A DNA stretch of 37,812 nt from DATATB01 sp036268995. Its GTDB lineage: Bacteria > Planctomycetota > Planctomycetia > Pirellulales > PNKZ01. Positions 23,246-30,476 of this stretch are shown one piece after another. Position 1 is the first letter of the stretch, and every line of letters begins with the position of its first letter. The stretch spans positions 1-37,812 of the forward strand of contig DATATB010000160.1 in assembly GCA_036268995.1 (NCBI GenBank), in the 5' to 3' direction. The translations under genes and the position numbers were made by a program. The notes beneath the pieces are model-generated. The model searched no databases. It was not told the origin of the DNA and saw only the letters and a program-made list of their open reading frames with translations.

Positions 23246-23629
23246 ATGCCACGTTTAATGGGTGTCGACATTCCGAGTGATCGGCCGACGGTCGTTTCGC
23301 TCACCTACCTTTATGGGGTAGGCCCTCGCATCGCGCAGGAATTGTGCCACAAGGCTGGCATCAACCCGCACAGCCATGCCCGCGATCTGCACGAGGACGA
23401 ACTGGCCCGGCTGGCGGCCTTGCTCGACAAGGATTATGTCGTCGAAGGTCAGTTGCGGCGGCAGGTGGCGCAGAATATTTCGCGGTTGCGGGACATTAAC
23501 TGTTATCGGGGCATTCGCCATCGTCGCGGATTGCCCGTCCGTGGCCAGCGCACGCGGACCAACGCTCGGACGCGCAAGGGCCCGAAGAAGACGGTGGCCG
23601 GCAAGAAGGGCGTGAAGGATCTTAAGTAA
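23246..23629 (+). CDS. rpsM: Ribosomal protein S13
   Basis: 127 residues. MPRLMGVDIPSDRPTVVSLTYLYGVGPRIAQELCHKAGI is the helix-two-turns-helix start and INCYRGIRHRRGLPVRGQRTRTNARTRKGPKKTVAGKK is the canonical basic tail that reaches the P-site tRNA. A head protein of the 30S. AATCAGGTAAATC before the ATG gives only a weak ribosome-binding site. Confidence 0.97.
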   Translation: MPRLMGVDIPSDRPTVVSLTYLYGVGPRIAQELCHKAGINPHSHARDLHEDELARLAALLDKDYVVEGQLRRQVAQNISRLRDINCYRGIRHRRGLPVRGQRTRTNARTRKGPKKTVAGKKGVKDLK

Positions 23630-23703
23630 GATCGCAATGCTAAGTCAGCACTGCGAAATCAAATTGCGGGCCGCATTTTCGGCTCGCCGGGAGCGAATCA
23701 ATC

Positions 23704-24084
23704 GTGGGTAAGAGCAAGCGACGCAAGGTCCGCCGCAACGTGACGCTGGGCGTGGCGCACATCAAGGCCACCTTCAACAACACGACGGTCACGATCACCG
23801 ACACCAAGGGCGACACGCTCTGCTGGGCCAGCGCCGGCACTAGCGGTTTCAAGGGCAGCCGCAAGAGCACCCCCTTTGCCGGGCAGTGCGCCGCTCAGCA
23901 GGCCGCCGAGAAGGCCACGAAATTCGGCGTCAAGGAAGTCGAAGTGCAGGTCAAGGGGCCGGGCAGCGGCCGCGAAAGCGCCATCACCGCGCTGCAAGCC
24001 GCCGGTCTGACCGTCAAGTCGATCGAGGACGTCACGCCGCTGCCGCACAACGGCTGCCGGCCACCCAAGAAGCGCCGCGTGTAG
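23704..24084 (+). CDS. rpsK: Ribosomal protein S11
   Basis: 126 residues, GTG start. The sequence GVAHIKATFNNTTVTITDTKGDTLCWASAGTSGFKGSRKSTPFA is canonical, as is the end VKSIEDVTPLPHNGCRPPKKRRV. Located on the 30S platform, contacting the E site region. GGGAGC lies upstream. 75 nt before rpsD, with no gene in the gap. Confidence 0.97.
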   Translation: MGKSKRRKVRRNVTLGVAHIKATFNNTTVTITDTKGDTLCWASAGTSGFKGSRKSTPFAGQCAAQQAAEKATKFGVKEVEVQVKGPGSGRESAITALQAAGLTVKSIEDVTPLPHNGCRPPKKRRV

Positions 24085-24159
24085 GGTCCGCTTTCGCAAA
24101 AAAGTCAATCGTTAGCACCAGTCCATCACGAAGCAAAGCAACCGAAGTAAAGCAATCTC

Positions 24160-24786
24160 ATGGCTCGTCATACCGGACCCGTTTGCCGTCTCTGCCGCCG
24201 CGAAGGCATGAAGCTGTTTCTCAAGGGCACGCGCTGCGATACGCCCAAGTGCGCGGTCGAGCGCCGCGACACGGCCCCGGGCATGCACCAATACCGCCGC
24301 AGCAAGCTCACCGACTACGGCGTGCATCTGCGCGAGAAGCAAAAGGTGAAGCACTACTACGGCGTGCTCGAACGGCAGTTTCGCAATTACTTTTCCGAGG
24401 CCACGCGCAGCAAGGGCAACACGGGTGAAACCCTGATGAGCCTGCTCGAGCGCCGCTTGGACAACATCGTGCATCGGCTGGGCTTCGGCCAGAGCCGGTC
24501 GCAGGCCCGGCAACTGGTGCGGCACGGCCACATCACCGTCAACGGCCGGCGCGTGGACGTGCCCAGCTACCTGGTGAAGGCCGGTGACGTGATCCGCGCC
24601 AAGAACCGTAAGAAAAGCTTGCAAGCCGTGCTGGCGAACGTGTCGGAAAACCATCGCCAGATCCCAGATTTTTTGTCGCTGATCGAAGGCCCGATCCCCG
24701 AAGGTCGCGTGGCGCGTCTGCCCGAAGCCTTCGATTGCTCGATCCCGGTTCAAACACAGTTAATTATTGAGTTGTGCTCCAAGTAG
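24160..24786 (+). CDS. rpsD: Ribosomal protein S4, zinc form
   Basis: 208 residues, the usual length. The N-terminus carries VCRLCRREGMKLFLKGTRC then DTPKC, four cysteines of the zinc-binding (C+) S4. The S4 RNA-binding domain is at about residues 98-160 (RLDNIVHRLGFGQSRSQARQLVRHGHITVNGRRVDVPSY). Nucleates 30S assembly. In some bacteria S4 represses the alpha operon, but no pseudoknot target was recognised. 151 nt before rpoA. Confidence 0.97.
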   Translation: MARHTGPVCRLCRREGMKLFLKGTRCDTPKCAVERRDTAPGMHQYRRSKLTDYGVHLREKQKVKHYYGVLERQFRNYFSEATRSKGNTGETLMSLLERRLDNIVHRLGFGQSRSQARQLVRHGHITVNGRRVDVPSYLVKAGDVIRAKNRKKSLQAVLANVSENHRQIPDFLSLIEGPIPEGRVARLPEAFDCSIPVQTQLIIELCSK

Positions 24787-24937
24787 CTCGCCGCTGTCCC
24801 CGCGGGTATTAGCGGTAGTTGCCGGCCGGTTGGCCCGCGGCAGGCTGGTCCTCGGCAATGGCCAGTTTTCTTTCGTTCGACCGCCGACCCCATACAAACC
24901 ATCCCAATTTTGCCGCTGTCTTGCGGAGGCCCTCCTG

Positions 24938-25927
24938 ATGCGTATTCGATGGCGTGGGCTTGAATTGCCCAGTCTCGTGACTTGTGACTCCAAGACGCTG
25001 AGTTCGACGTACGGCCGGTTCGTGGCCGAGCCGTTTGAGCGGGGCTTCGGCGTGACCGTGGGCAACAGCCTGCGGCGAATCCTGCTCTCGAGCCTCGAAG
25101 GCAGCAGCGTGACGCAGGTCAAGCTGCACGGAGCGCAGCACGAATTCACTACCATCCCTGGCGTGGTCGAGGACGTCACGGAAGTGATCCTCAACATCAA
25201 GTCGCTGGTGGTCAAAAACTTCAGCGAGCACACCCGGATCATTCGGGTCGAGAAGAAGACCAAGGGCGTGGTCACCGGCCGCGACGTGATTACCGACGAC
25301 CAGGTCGAGGTGATCAACAAGGACCACGTGCTGGCCACGCTGACCTCAGACGTGCCGTTCGAATTGGAAATGGTGGTGGAAAACGGCCGCGGCTACGTGC
25401 CGGCCACCGAGCACAGCCCCAACGTGCAAGAAATCGGCATCATTCCCATCGACGCGGTCTACAGCCCGGTGGTGCGTGTTCGCTACGAGATCGAGGAGAC
25501 GCGCGTCGGTCAAAAGACCAACTACGACAAGCTCACGATGGAGATCTGGACCAACGGCTCGATCGGCCCCCAAATGGCGCTGATCGAAGCGGCCAAGATT
25601 CTCCGCAAGCACTTGAATCCGTTCATTCAGTTTGCCGAACTGGGCGCGCAGGTGCATTCCGACGGCCGCTCGAGCAGCAGTACGTCGGACGTCAACCTGG
25701 AATCCAAGTTGAACATGCCGCTGTCGGACCTGAACCTGTCGGTGCGGGCGGGCAACTGCCTCGTGTCGGAAAACATTCTGACCGTCCGCGACCTGGTCTC
25801 GCGCACCCAGGACCAATTGCTCGAAGTCCGCAACTTCGGCGAAACGACGCTCAACGAGGTCAAGGAAAAGCTGACCGAGCTGGGACTGCGGCTGGGCATG
25901 CGCGTGCCCGCCGGCTCCAGCGTCTGA
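24938..25927 (+). CDS. rpoA: RNA polymerase alpha subunit
   Basis: 329 residues from ATG 24938, exactly the length of E. coli alpha, with GGAGG about 9 nt upstream; the frame extends back to 24767 through the rpsD stop region and is rejected. The N-terminal dimerisation domain contains GRFVAEPFERGFGVTVGNSLRRILLSSLEG; the C-terminal domain (about 250-325) has LNLSVRAGNCLVSENILTVRDLVSRTQDQLLEVRNFGETTLNEVKEKL, with the residues that bind UP elements and activators. It scaffolds the core enzyme. Confidence 0.97.
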   Translation: MRIRWRGLELPSLVTCDSKTLSSTYGRFVAEPFERGFGVTVGNSLRRILLSSLEGSSVTQVKLHGAQHEFTTIPGVVEDVTEVILNIKSLVVKNFSEHTRIIRVEKKTKGVVTGRDVITDDQVEVINKDHVLATLTSDVPFELEMVVENGRGYVPATEHSPNVQEIGIIPIDAVYSPVVRVRYEIEETRVGQKTNYDKLTMEIWTNGSIGPQMALIEAAKILRKHLNPFIQFAELGAQVHSDGRSSSSTSDVNLESKLNMPLSDLNLSVRAGNCLVSENILTVRDLVSRTQDQLLEVRNFGETTLNEVKEKLTELGLRLGMRVPAGSSV

Positions 25928-25990
25928 TCCGGGCAAAAACCATCAACCTTCCATCCCACCCCTGCTGGGTTCGAAGCCGAAAGCAAGACC

Positions 25991-26566
25991 ATGCGACATC
26001 GTAGAAAAGGCCGTAAGCTCGGCCGGTCCCCCAGTCATCAGCGCGCCCTGCTGCGCAACCTGGCCAGCGCCCTGTTTCTGACCGAGCGTGACGCCGAGCT
26101 GGATGACAACCAGCCCAAGGTCAAAGGCCGGATCATCACCACGATCGAAAAAGCCAAGGAAGCCCGGCCGTTTGTCGAGCGGTTAATCACGATCGCCCGC
26201 CGTAGCCTGGCCGCCACGGATGCGGCCCGGGCGCATGCCACCGATGCCAAGGCCCACAGCGAGGCCTGGCGCGCTTGGCGCCGCGGCGACGGCTGGCGCG
26301 AGTGGAACAAGGCCATCGCTCCGGCGGTGGCCGCGCGGCGTCGCGTGTTCGCGCTGCTGCGCGACAAGCATGCCGTGCGGATCCTGTTCGACGAGATCGC
26401 GCCGCGGTTTGCCGATCGCGACGGCGGCTACACGCGGATCCTGCGGCTGGCCAAGCCCCGACTCGGCGATGCCGGCACGCGTGCCATCCTCGAGCTGGTC
26501 GGCGTTCGCGATCGCGTGGCCCGCACGGCTGTGGCCCCCAGCTTCGAGAGCGAATCGGCAACGTAG
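25991..26566 (+). CDS. rplQ: Ribosomal protein L17, enlarged
   Basis: 191 residues against about 127 in E. coli. MRHRRKGRKLGRSPSHQRALLRNLASALFLTER is canonical. Two insertions are visible: about ten residues (AELDDNQPKVKGR) before TTIEKAKEARPFVERLITIARR, and about 40 residues (ATDAARAHATDAKAHSEAWRAWRRGDGWREWNKAIAP) before RRRVFALLRDKHAVRILFDEIAPRFADRDGGYTRILRL. The end has a short acidic extension. Last gene of the cluster; a repeat element follows at once. Confidence 0.95.
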   Translation: MRHRRKGRKLGRSPSHQRALLRNLASALFLTERDAELDDNQPKVKGRIITTIEKAKEARPFVERLITIARRSLAATDAARAHATDAKAHSEAWRAWRRGDGWREWNKAIAPAVAARRRVFALLRDKHAVRILFDEIAPRFADRDGGYTRILRLAKPRLGDAGTRAILELVGVRDRVARTAVAPSFESESAT

Positions 26567-26577
26567 TCCAGTGGCCG

Positions 26578-26664
26578 GTAGCGGAATTCGTGAGAATTCC
26601 GCAGCGTATCCGGCGGAGCAGTGTCGCCGCTGGATCCGTCGGAAATCTGCATGATTTCCGCTAC
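26578..26664. repeat. REPIN-like pair of inverted GTAG-headed hairpins
   Basis: Left unit 26578-26601: GTAG head, then an 8-bp stem CGGAATTC/GAATTCCG with loop GTGA. Right unit 26640-26664, inverted: stem CGGAAATC/GATTTCCG with a 5-nt loop, ending CTAC. The left unit is identical over 24 nt to an inverted unit at 36058-36081. The inner part has imperfect dyad symmetry (ATCCGGCGG against CGCCGCTGGAT). It begins 12 nt after rplQ. Confidence 0.85.
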
Positions 26665-26682
26665 CACGCCTAGAGCGGTGCG

Positions 26683-27321
26683 ATGGAGCGCGATCCGACC
26701 CCTTCCGCAGCGAATCAGTCTTTGGCGCCCGGCAACGACCGGGGCCTGGACTTCACCGCCCACGCGCGCCGCCTGTGCGAGGATCTTTCGGTCCGGCTGA
26801 GCGAGCTGGCGCATATCGATATGAGTCGCGTCGCGCTGCGCATTTGCCAGGTTCGCCGCGGAGGCCTGCACGGCGTGCAGGCCACGCTCACGCCGCTGCG
26901 TTTTGCCGGCGGTGAGCTGGAAATGACGCGCCGCGGCCGCCGCTGGACGATCGATCGCTTGTACGACGCCGAAGGCCGCGAAATGCTGTACCTGTTGAGC
27001 TTCTATGTGCCGCGGTTTTTGGAGCACACGCTCGAAGAGAAGCTGGCCACCGTCTGCCACGAGCTGTGGCACATTGGGACCGAGTTCGACGGCGATCTGC
27101 GGCGCCATGCGGGCCGCTGCTACGCCCACGGCCCCAGCGAGCGCGAGTATCATGCCGCCATGATCGAGTTGGCGCGCCGCTGGCTGGCGCTCAATCCACC
27201 GGCGGAGTTGCACGCATTTCTCAATGGCAACTTTCGCCAGCTCGTGGCCCGCTACGGCCGCGTGTACGGCACGCGCATTCCCACGCCCCGGCTGATTCCG
27301 CTGCCGCGCGGCGCGGCGTGA
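26683..27321 (+). CDS. Putative HExxH metalloprotein
   Basis: 212 residues, no signal peptide. About residue 125 it carries VCHELWHIGTEFDGDLRRHAGRCYAHG, an HExxH zinc motif with further His residues that may complete the site. This HELxHI form is known in small predicted metallopeptidases such as COG4900/phage-type proteins, but I am not sure of membership. The first half has an RxGGLHGVQATLTPLRFAGG beta-rich segment. It lies between the rplQ-flanking repeat and a convergent terminator. The start at ATG 26683 has only a weak upstream site. Peptidase activity is inference. Confidence 0.75.
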   Translation: MERDPTPSAANQSLAPGNDRGLDFTAHARRLCEDLSVRLSELAHIDMSRVALRICQVRRGGLHGVQATLTPLRFAGGELEMTRRGRRWTIDRLYDAEGREMLYLLSFYVPRFLEHTLEEKLATVCHELWHIGTEFDGDLRRHAGRCYAHGPSEREYHAAMIELARRWLALNPPAELHAFLNGNFRQLVARYGRVYGTRIPTPRLIPLPRGAA

Positions 27322-27325
27322 GCCG

Positions 27326-27360
27326 AAAAAACTCCCCGGGCTGACGCCACGGGGCTCGCC
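27326..27360 (-). terminator. Hairpin repeat family B copy 2, used as intrinsic terminator
   Basis: Read on the minus strand: GGCGAG, then stem CCCCG/CGGGG with GGC/GCC and loop GTCA (27334-27354), then AG and TTTTTT (27331-27326). The hairpin plus U-run lies 28 nt after the last minus-strand gene. The 30-nt repeat part (27331-27360) matches 8390-8419 except for the bulged base. Confidence 0.8.
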
Positions 27361-27388
27361 TGGCGATAAGTCGCGGCAGCGAGTTTGC

Positions 27389-27514
27389 TCAATGCCCGAA
27401 CGGCGGCCAGCCGCGGACCCAGGCGTAGGCCAGCAGGCAGAGCAGCGGAAAGACGACGAACACCACTGCGTAGGTGTAGATCGAAGTCCACTTGTGTCGG
27501 GGCCAACGGGCCAT
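27389..27514 (-). CDS. Small single-span membrane protein
   Basis: 41 residues from ATG 27514: MARWPRHKWTSIYTYAVVFVVFPLLCLLAYAWVRGWPPFGH. One membrane helix of about 20 residues with basic N-terminal flank is obvious. The ATG is 11 nt after the stop of the preceding gene, so translation is probably coupled. A longer frame from 27892 is rejected because it runs through that gene in another phase. Family not recognised; reality is supported by the hydrophobic pattern and the terminator just after it. Confidence 0.6.
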   Translation of the reverse strand: MARWPRHKWTSIYTYAVVFVVFPLLCLLAYAWVRGWPPFGH

Positions 27515-27525
27515 GGCGCACGTGC

Positions 27526-28317
27526 TCAATTGGCGGTCGGCAAGGCGGCGCCGGACGTGGTCGCCGTGTATTCCAGAACAATCGAAGCCGGGCCCGGTTC
27601 GGGCAGTTTCAACTCGAAACGCGCCCCATACGCCAGCGCCTGCCCCAGCTTCAGCCGCGCTGCCGGGCCGCTCGTCTGCCGCAACTCGATGGCGGGCGCC
27701 TCTTCCAGCGGTGGGCAAAATGCCACGTGCGCTTGGGCCACGCGCTGCCCGGCGGGCATGTCGACGCGCATCCAGCCGACCACGCGCTCGCGGCCATCGC
27801 CGTGGCGATCGCGGCGTGCCTGCTGCACAATCCAAGGAGCGTCGGCGATATCCCTGGCTGCCGGCAGCCGGCGCAAGTGCAAGAGCCACCATCCGCCTTC
27901 ACCGACCGCGACGATGCCCCACAAGGCGGCCAGCCCGGCCGGCGAAGTGCCTGGAAGGCTCAGCGCGCCGGCGAGCACGATGCACGCGAAAGTCGACGAC
28001 CACGAAGTCGCAATCATCGACGGCGCCGCGCTACTCGGCTCGTTCCCCGAGCGAAACGAATCGCAGCCGCGGGCCAAATGGGCGACCAGCACGGCGGCGG
28101 CAGCCACGGCCGCCAGCCAGCCGGCGCCCAGCGGCGCGGCCATGTCGCCGCCCAAGCGCCGCTCCATCAACACGGCAGCGGCCAGAATGAGCGATCCCAG
28201 CAGGCACAGCTTGAGCCCCGCGAGCAAGCCCGCCGGCCAAGCCGCACTCGGCCCGGCAAGTTGCTGCCCGAGGGCCGAATCGCTGGACACGGTGCTGGGC
28301 CCTGGCCGCTGGAACAT
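27526..28317 (-). CDS. Membrane protein of unknown function, downstream of metK
   Basis: 263 residues from ATG 28317, which overlaps the metK stop by one base (TGATG), so translational coupling is likely. Four hydrophobic segments can be seen (about residues 28-50, 64-84, 106-122 and 124-140), followed by a soluble domain of about 110 residues ending in beta-like strands (ARFELKLPEPGPASIVLEYTATT). No known motif. The longer frame reaching 28509 runs antiparallel in phase through metK and is rejected. Perhaps planctomycete-specific; function unknown. Confidence 0.7.
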   Translation of the reverse strand: MFQRPGPSTVSSDSALGQQLAGPSAAWPAGLLAGLKLCLLGSLILAAAVLMERRLGGDMAAPLGAGWLAAVAAAAVLVAHLARGCDSFRSGNEPSSAAPSMIATSWSSTFACIVLAGALSLPGTSPAGLAALWGIVAVGEGGWWLLHLRRLPAARDIADAPWIVQQARRDRHGDGRERVVGWMRVDMPAGQRVAQAHVAFCPPLEEAPAIELRQTSGPAARLKLGQALAYGARFELKLPEPGPASIVLEYTATTSGAALPTAN

Positions 28318-29498
28318 CAAGCGGTGGCGGCGAGGCCGGCCGCCTCGGCCAGTTCGGCGGCGCGGTGCGTGCTTTCCCAGGTGAACCCGGCCTCGCTGCG
28401 GCCGAAGTGGCCACCGGCCGCGGTCAGCCGATAAATCGGCCGGCGCAGGTCGAGATACTTGATGATCCCGCCGGGCGACAAGGGGAACAGCTCTTTCACC
28501 AGCTCGCAAATGCGGGCGTCGTCGATCTTGCCGGTGCCTTCGGTGTCGACGTACACGCTCACCGGTTCCGACACGCCGATGGCATAGGCCAACTGCACTT
28601 CGCAGCGATCGGCCAGTTCGGCGGCCACGATGTTCTTGGCCACGTGCCGGGCCATGTACGCGGCGCCGCGGTCGACCTTGGTCGGGTCCTTGCCGCTAAA
28701 AGCCCCGCCGCCGTGACGGCCCCAGCCGCCGTACGTGTCGACAATGATCTTGCGGCCCGTCAAACCGCAGTCGCCGTGCGGCCCGCCGACCACGAACCGG
28801 CCGGTAGGATTGATGTGGTACTTGATGTTGCCCTTGGCCAGGTGCTCGGGCAGGAGCGGCTTGATGATATGATCGATGACGTACTTGCGAATCTCGGCCT
28901 GGCTGACTTCCGGCGCGTGCTGCGTGGAGACCACGACCGTGTCGATCCGCACCGGGCGATGGCCGTCGTATTCCACGGTCACCTGGCTTTTGCTGTCCGG
29001 CCGCAGCCAGTCCACCTGCTCCTGCTGCCGGGCCAAGGTGAGTGCGTTGGTGATGCGGTGGGCCAGCGCGATGGGCAGCGGCATCAGCTCGGGCGTATCG
29101 TTGCAGGCATAGCCGAACATCAAGCCCTGGTCGCCCGCGCCGATTTCCTTGCCGGCGGTCGAATCTTCGTTCACGCCCATGGCGATGTCGGGGCTTTGCT
29201 TGTCGATCACCACCATCACGGCGCAGGTGTCGGCGCAAATGCCCATGTGGTCGTCGGTATAGCCGACTTCGCGGATAATGTTGCGGGCCACGTCGGCATA
29301 ATTCACCACGGCCTGGGTCGTGATTTCGCCGGCCAGGATGGCCACGCCGGTGGTCACCATCGTCTCGCAGGCCACGCGGCTATACGGATCCTGGGCCAGC
29401 AGCGCGTCGAGAATGCCGTCGGAAATCTGGTCGGCCAGCTTATCAGGATGACCCATGCTGACAGATTCGCTGGTGAACAAGAACTTGCCACTGGCCAC
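28317..29498 (-). CDS. metK: S-adenosylmethionine synthase
   Basis: 393 residues, usual for MetK (about 384-400). GTG 29498 is the start: GGAGG lies 9 nt upstream and the N-terminus reads ASGKFLFTSESVSMGHPDKLADQISDGILD with His17 and Asp19 of the active site. GAGDQGLMFGYACNDTPELMP (120-140) is the ATP motif, and GGGAFSGKDPTKVDRGAAYMARHVAKNIV carries the P-loop-like motif. Makes AdoMet from methionine and ATP in the cytoplasm. It has its own promoter after the HAD gene. I looked for a SAM riboswitch in the leader of about 75 nt and saw none. Confidence 0.96.
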   Translation of the reverse strand: MASGKFLFTSESVSMGHPDKLADQISDGILDALLAQDPYSRVACETMVTTGVAILAGEITTQAVVNYADVARNIIREVGYTDDHMGICADTCAVMVVIDKQSPDIAMGVNEDSTAGKEIGAGDQGLMFGYACNDTPELMPLPIALAHRITNALTLARQQEQVDWLRPDSKSQVTVEYDGHRPVRIDTVVVSTQHAPEVSQAEIRKYVIDHIIKPLLPEHLAKGNIKYHINPTGRFVVGGPHGDCGLTGRKIIVDTYGGWGRHGGGAFSGKDPTKVDRGAAYMARHVAKNIVAAELADRCEVQLAYAIGVSEPVSVYVDTEGTGKIDDARICELVKELFPLSPGGIIKYLDLRRPIYRLTAAGGHFGRSEAGFTWESTHRAAELAEAAGLAATA

Positions 29499-29577
29499 GG
29501 CAGATACCTCCAAAGCGAGAAAGAGCGCTGGCAAACCGAAACAGACCGATCGATCGTAAAGACCGTATAAGTCGTCA

Positions 29578-29607
29578 ATTATAGCCAACCGGCGCGTCTG
29601 GTCGCAA
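29578..29607 (-). promoter_or_regulatory. metK promoter
   Basis: On the minus strand TTGCGA (29607-29602, 4 of 6) and TATAAT (29583-29578, exact) are separated by 18 nt. The start would be near 29571, about 73 nt before the metK GTG. A small AACGCCG/CGGCGTT hairpin (29606-29635) overlaps the -35 and could mark the end of the HAD transcript. Confidence 0.65.
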
Positions 29608-29635
29608 CGCCGTTTTCGCTGTCCGAAGCGGCGTT

Positions 29636-30265
29636 TCAGGCCTCGGCCGAGGCAAGCATCCAGGCCAGCAGTTCGTCGGGCTGGGCAAACGAAGTCAGCG
29701 TGTGGTCGGCCAGGTGCAGGTACGGGATCTCGGCCGGCTCGCGGCCTGCCAGGTAGAGCACCGTGTGCACGCCGGCGGCCCGGCCGGCTTCCAGGTCGAA
29801 GCGATAGTCGCCGATGATCGCCACACGCTCCGGCGGCAGTTGCCAGGTCCGGCAGATCTGGGCGATGGCGGCCGGGTCCGGCTTGACCGGCCCGTCCTCG
29901 CGGCCCCATACGATTTCGAACCGTATGGCCAACCGCTCGAGCACGGCCTGGGCCATCGCGCGACTGTTGCGCGTGAACACCGCGCGGTGAATGCCTCGCC
30001 GCTCGAGCGCCGCCAGAAACGATTCGACGCCGGCCATCGTCACGGCTCGATCGGCGCCGGCCTGCTCGTGCTCCTTGAGGATCTGCCAGCACCGCTGTGC
30101 CTCGCCCGGCTGCATCTCGGCCAGCGCTTCGAGCAATGGCAAGCCGTCGGCCAGGCGCATCTCGCGGCGCATCTGATCGAAGTCCAGGCCCGAGTCGACC
30201 AGCGTGCCGTCCAGGTCGAATACGACTCCGTCGATGCGCCGGGCGTGGTTGGTGGGTGATTGCAT
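29636..30265 (-). CDS. HAD-superfamily hydrolase (phosphoglycolate-phosphatase-like)
   Basis: 209 residues. Motif I FDLDGTLVDSG (about 16-26) gives the nucleophile Asp and the acid/base Asp; motif II is VFTRNS (Thr/Asn-type); motif III and IV are GPVKPDP and IIGDYRFDLEAGRAAG. A helical cap lies between motif I and motif II, as in HAD-IA phosphatases (Gph/YjjG type). The substrate cannot be told. The ATG at 30265 lies just after a leader region shared with the divergent glycosyltransferase; 137 nt separate it from metK, which has its own promoter. Confidence 0.9.
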   Translation of the reverse strand: MQSPTNHARRIDGVVFDLDGTLVDSGLDFDQMRREMRLADGLPLLEALAEMQPGEAQRCWQILKEHEQAGADRAVTMAGVESFLAALERRGIHRAVFTRNSRAMAQAVLERLAIRFEIVWGREDGPVKPDPAAIAQICRTWQLPPERVAIIGDYRFDLEAGRAAGVHTVLYLAGREPAEIPYLHLADHTLTSFAQPDELLAWMLASAEA

Positions 30266-30412
30266 GAGCTCACGCTAGCGGGCCGAGTGGGTCGTTGTCC
30301 AGCGTTGCAGGGGGTCTTAGTGCTCCCCCCTACGGACCGCAGTCTGTGGGCTTAGATGGTGGTGCTAGCGCGGTTGATGGTCTTGACCCCTGTCGCGTAT
30401 CGGTGGACGATC

Positions 30413-30453
30413 CGCCCCGCATTTACCGACAACTTGTCGGTTTATCCGGGGCG
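30413..30453 (+). promoter_or_regulatory. Nested palindrome in the leader of the glycosyltransferase gene
   Basis: ACCGACAA (30425-30432), C, TTGTCGGT (30434-30441) form an 8-bp palindrome with a 1-nt centre, and CGCCCCG (30413-30419) with CGGGGCG (30447-30453) form outer arms. It ends 23 nt before the ATG. A TTGACC at 30383-30388 upstream could be a -35, but its -10 partner is poor. Confidence 0.5.
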
Positions 30454-30476
30454 TCCGTTCGCTAAGGACACGATTC

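Noticed and set aside
24767..24937. N-terminal extension of RpoA
   Set aside because: It starts inside rpsD; ATG 24938 has a GGAGG and gives the standard 329 residues.
25965..25980. GGTTCGAAGCC before rplQ, like a tRNA T-loop
   Set aside because: No acceptor or anticodon arms can be formed around it.
29499..29635. Possible SAM riboswitch in the metK leader
   Set aside because: The leader after the promoter is only about 73 nt, without the conserved helices of known SAM riboswitches.
28317..30092. A 591-residue frame that includes metK
   Set aside because: The upstream 198 residues run out of phase through the HAD gene; the GTG at 29498 with GGAGG gives a normal MetK.
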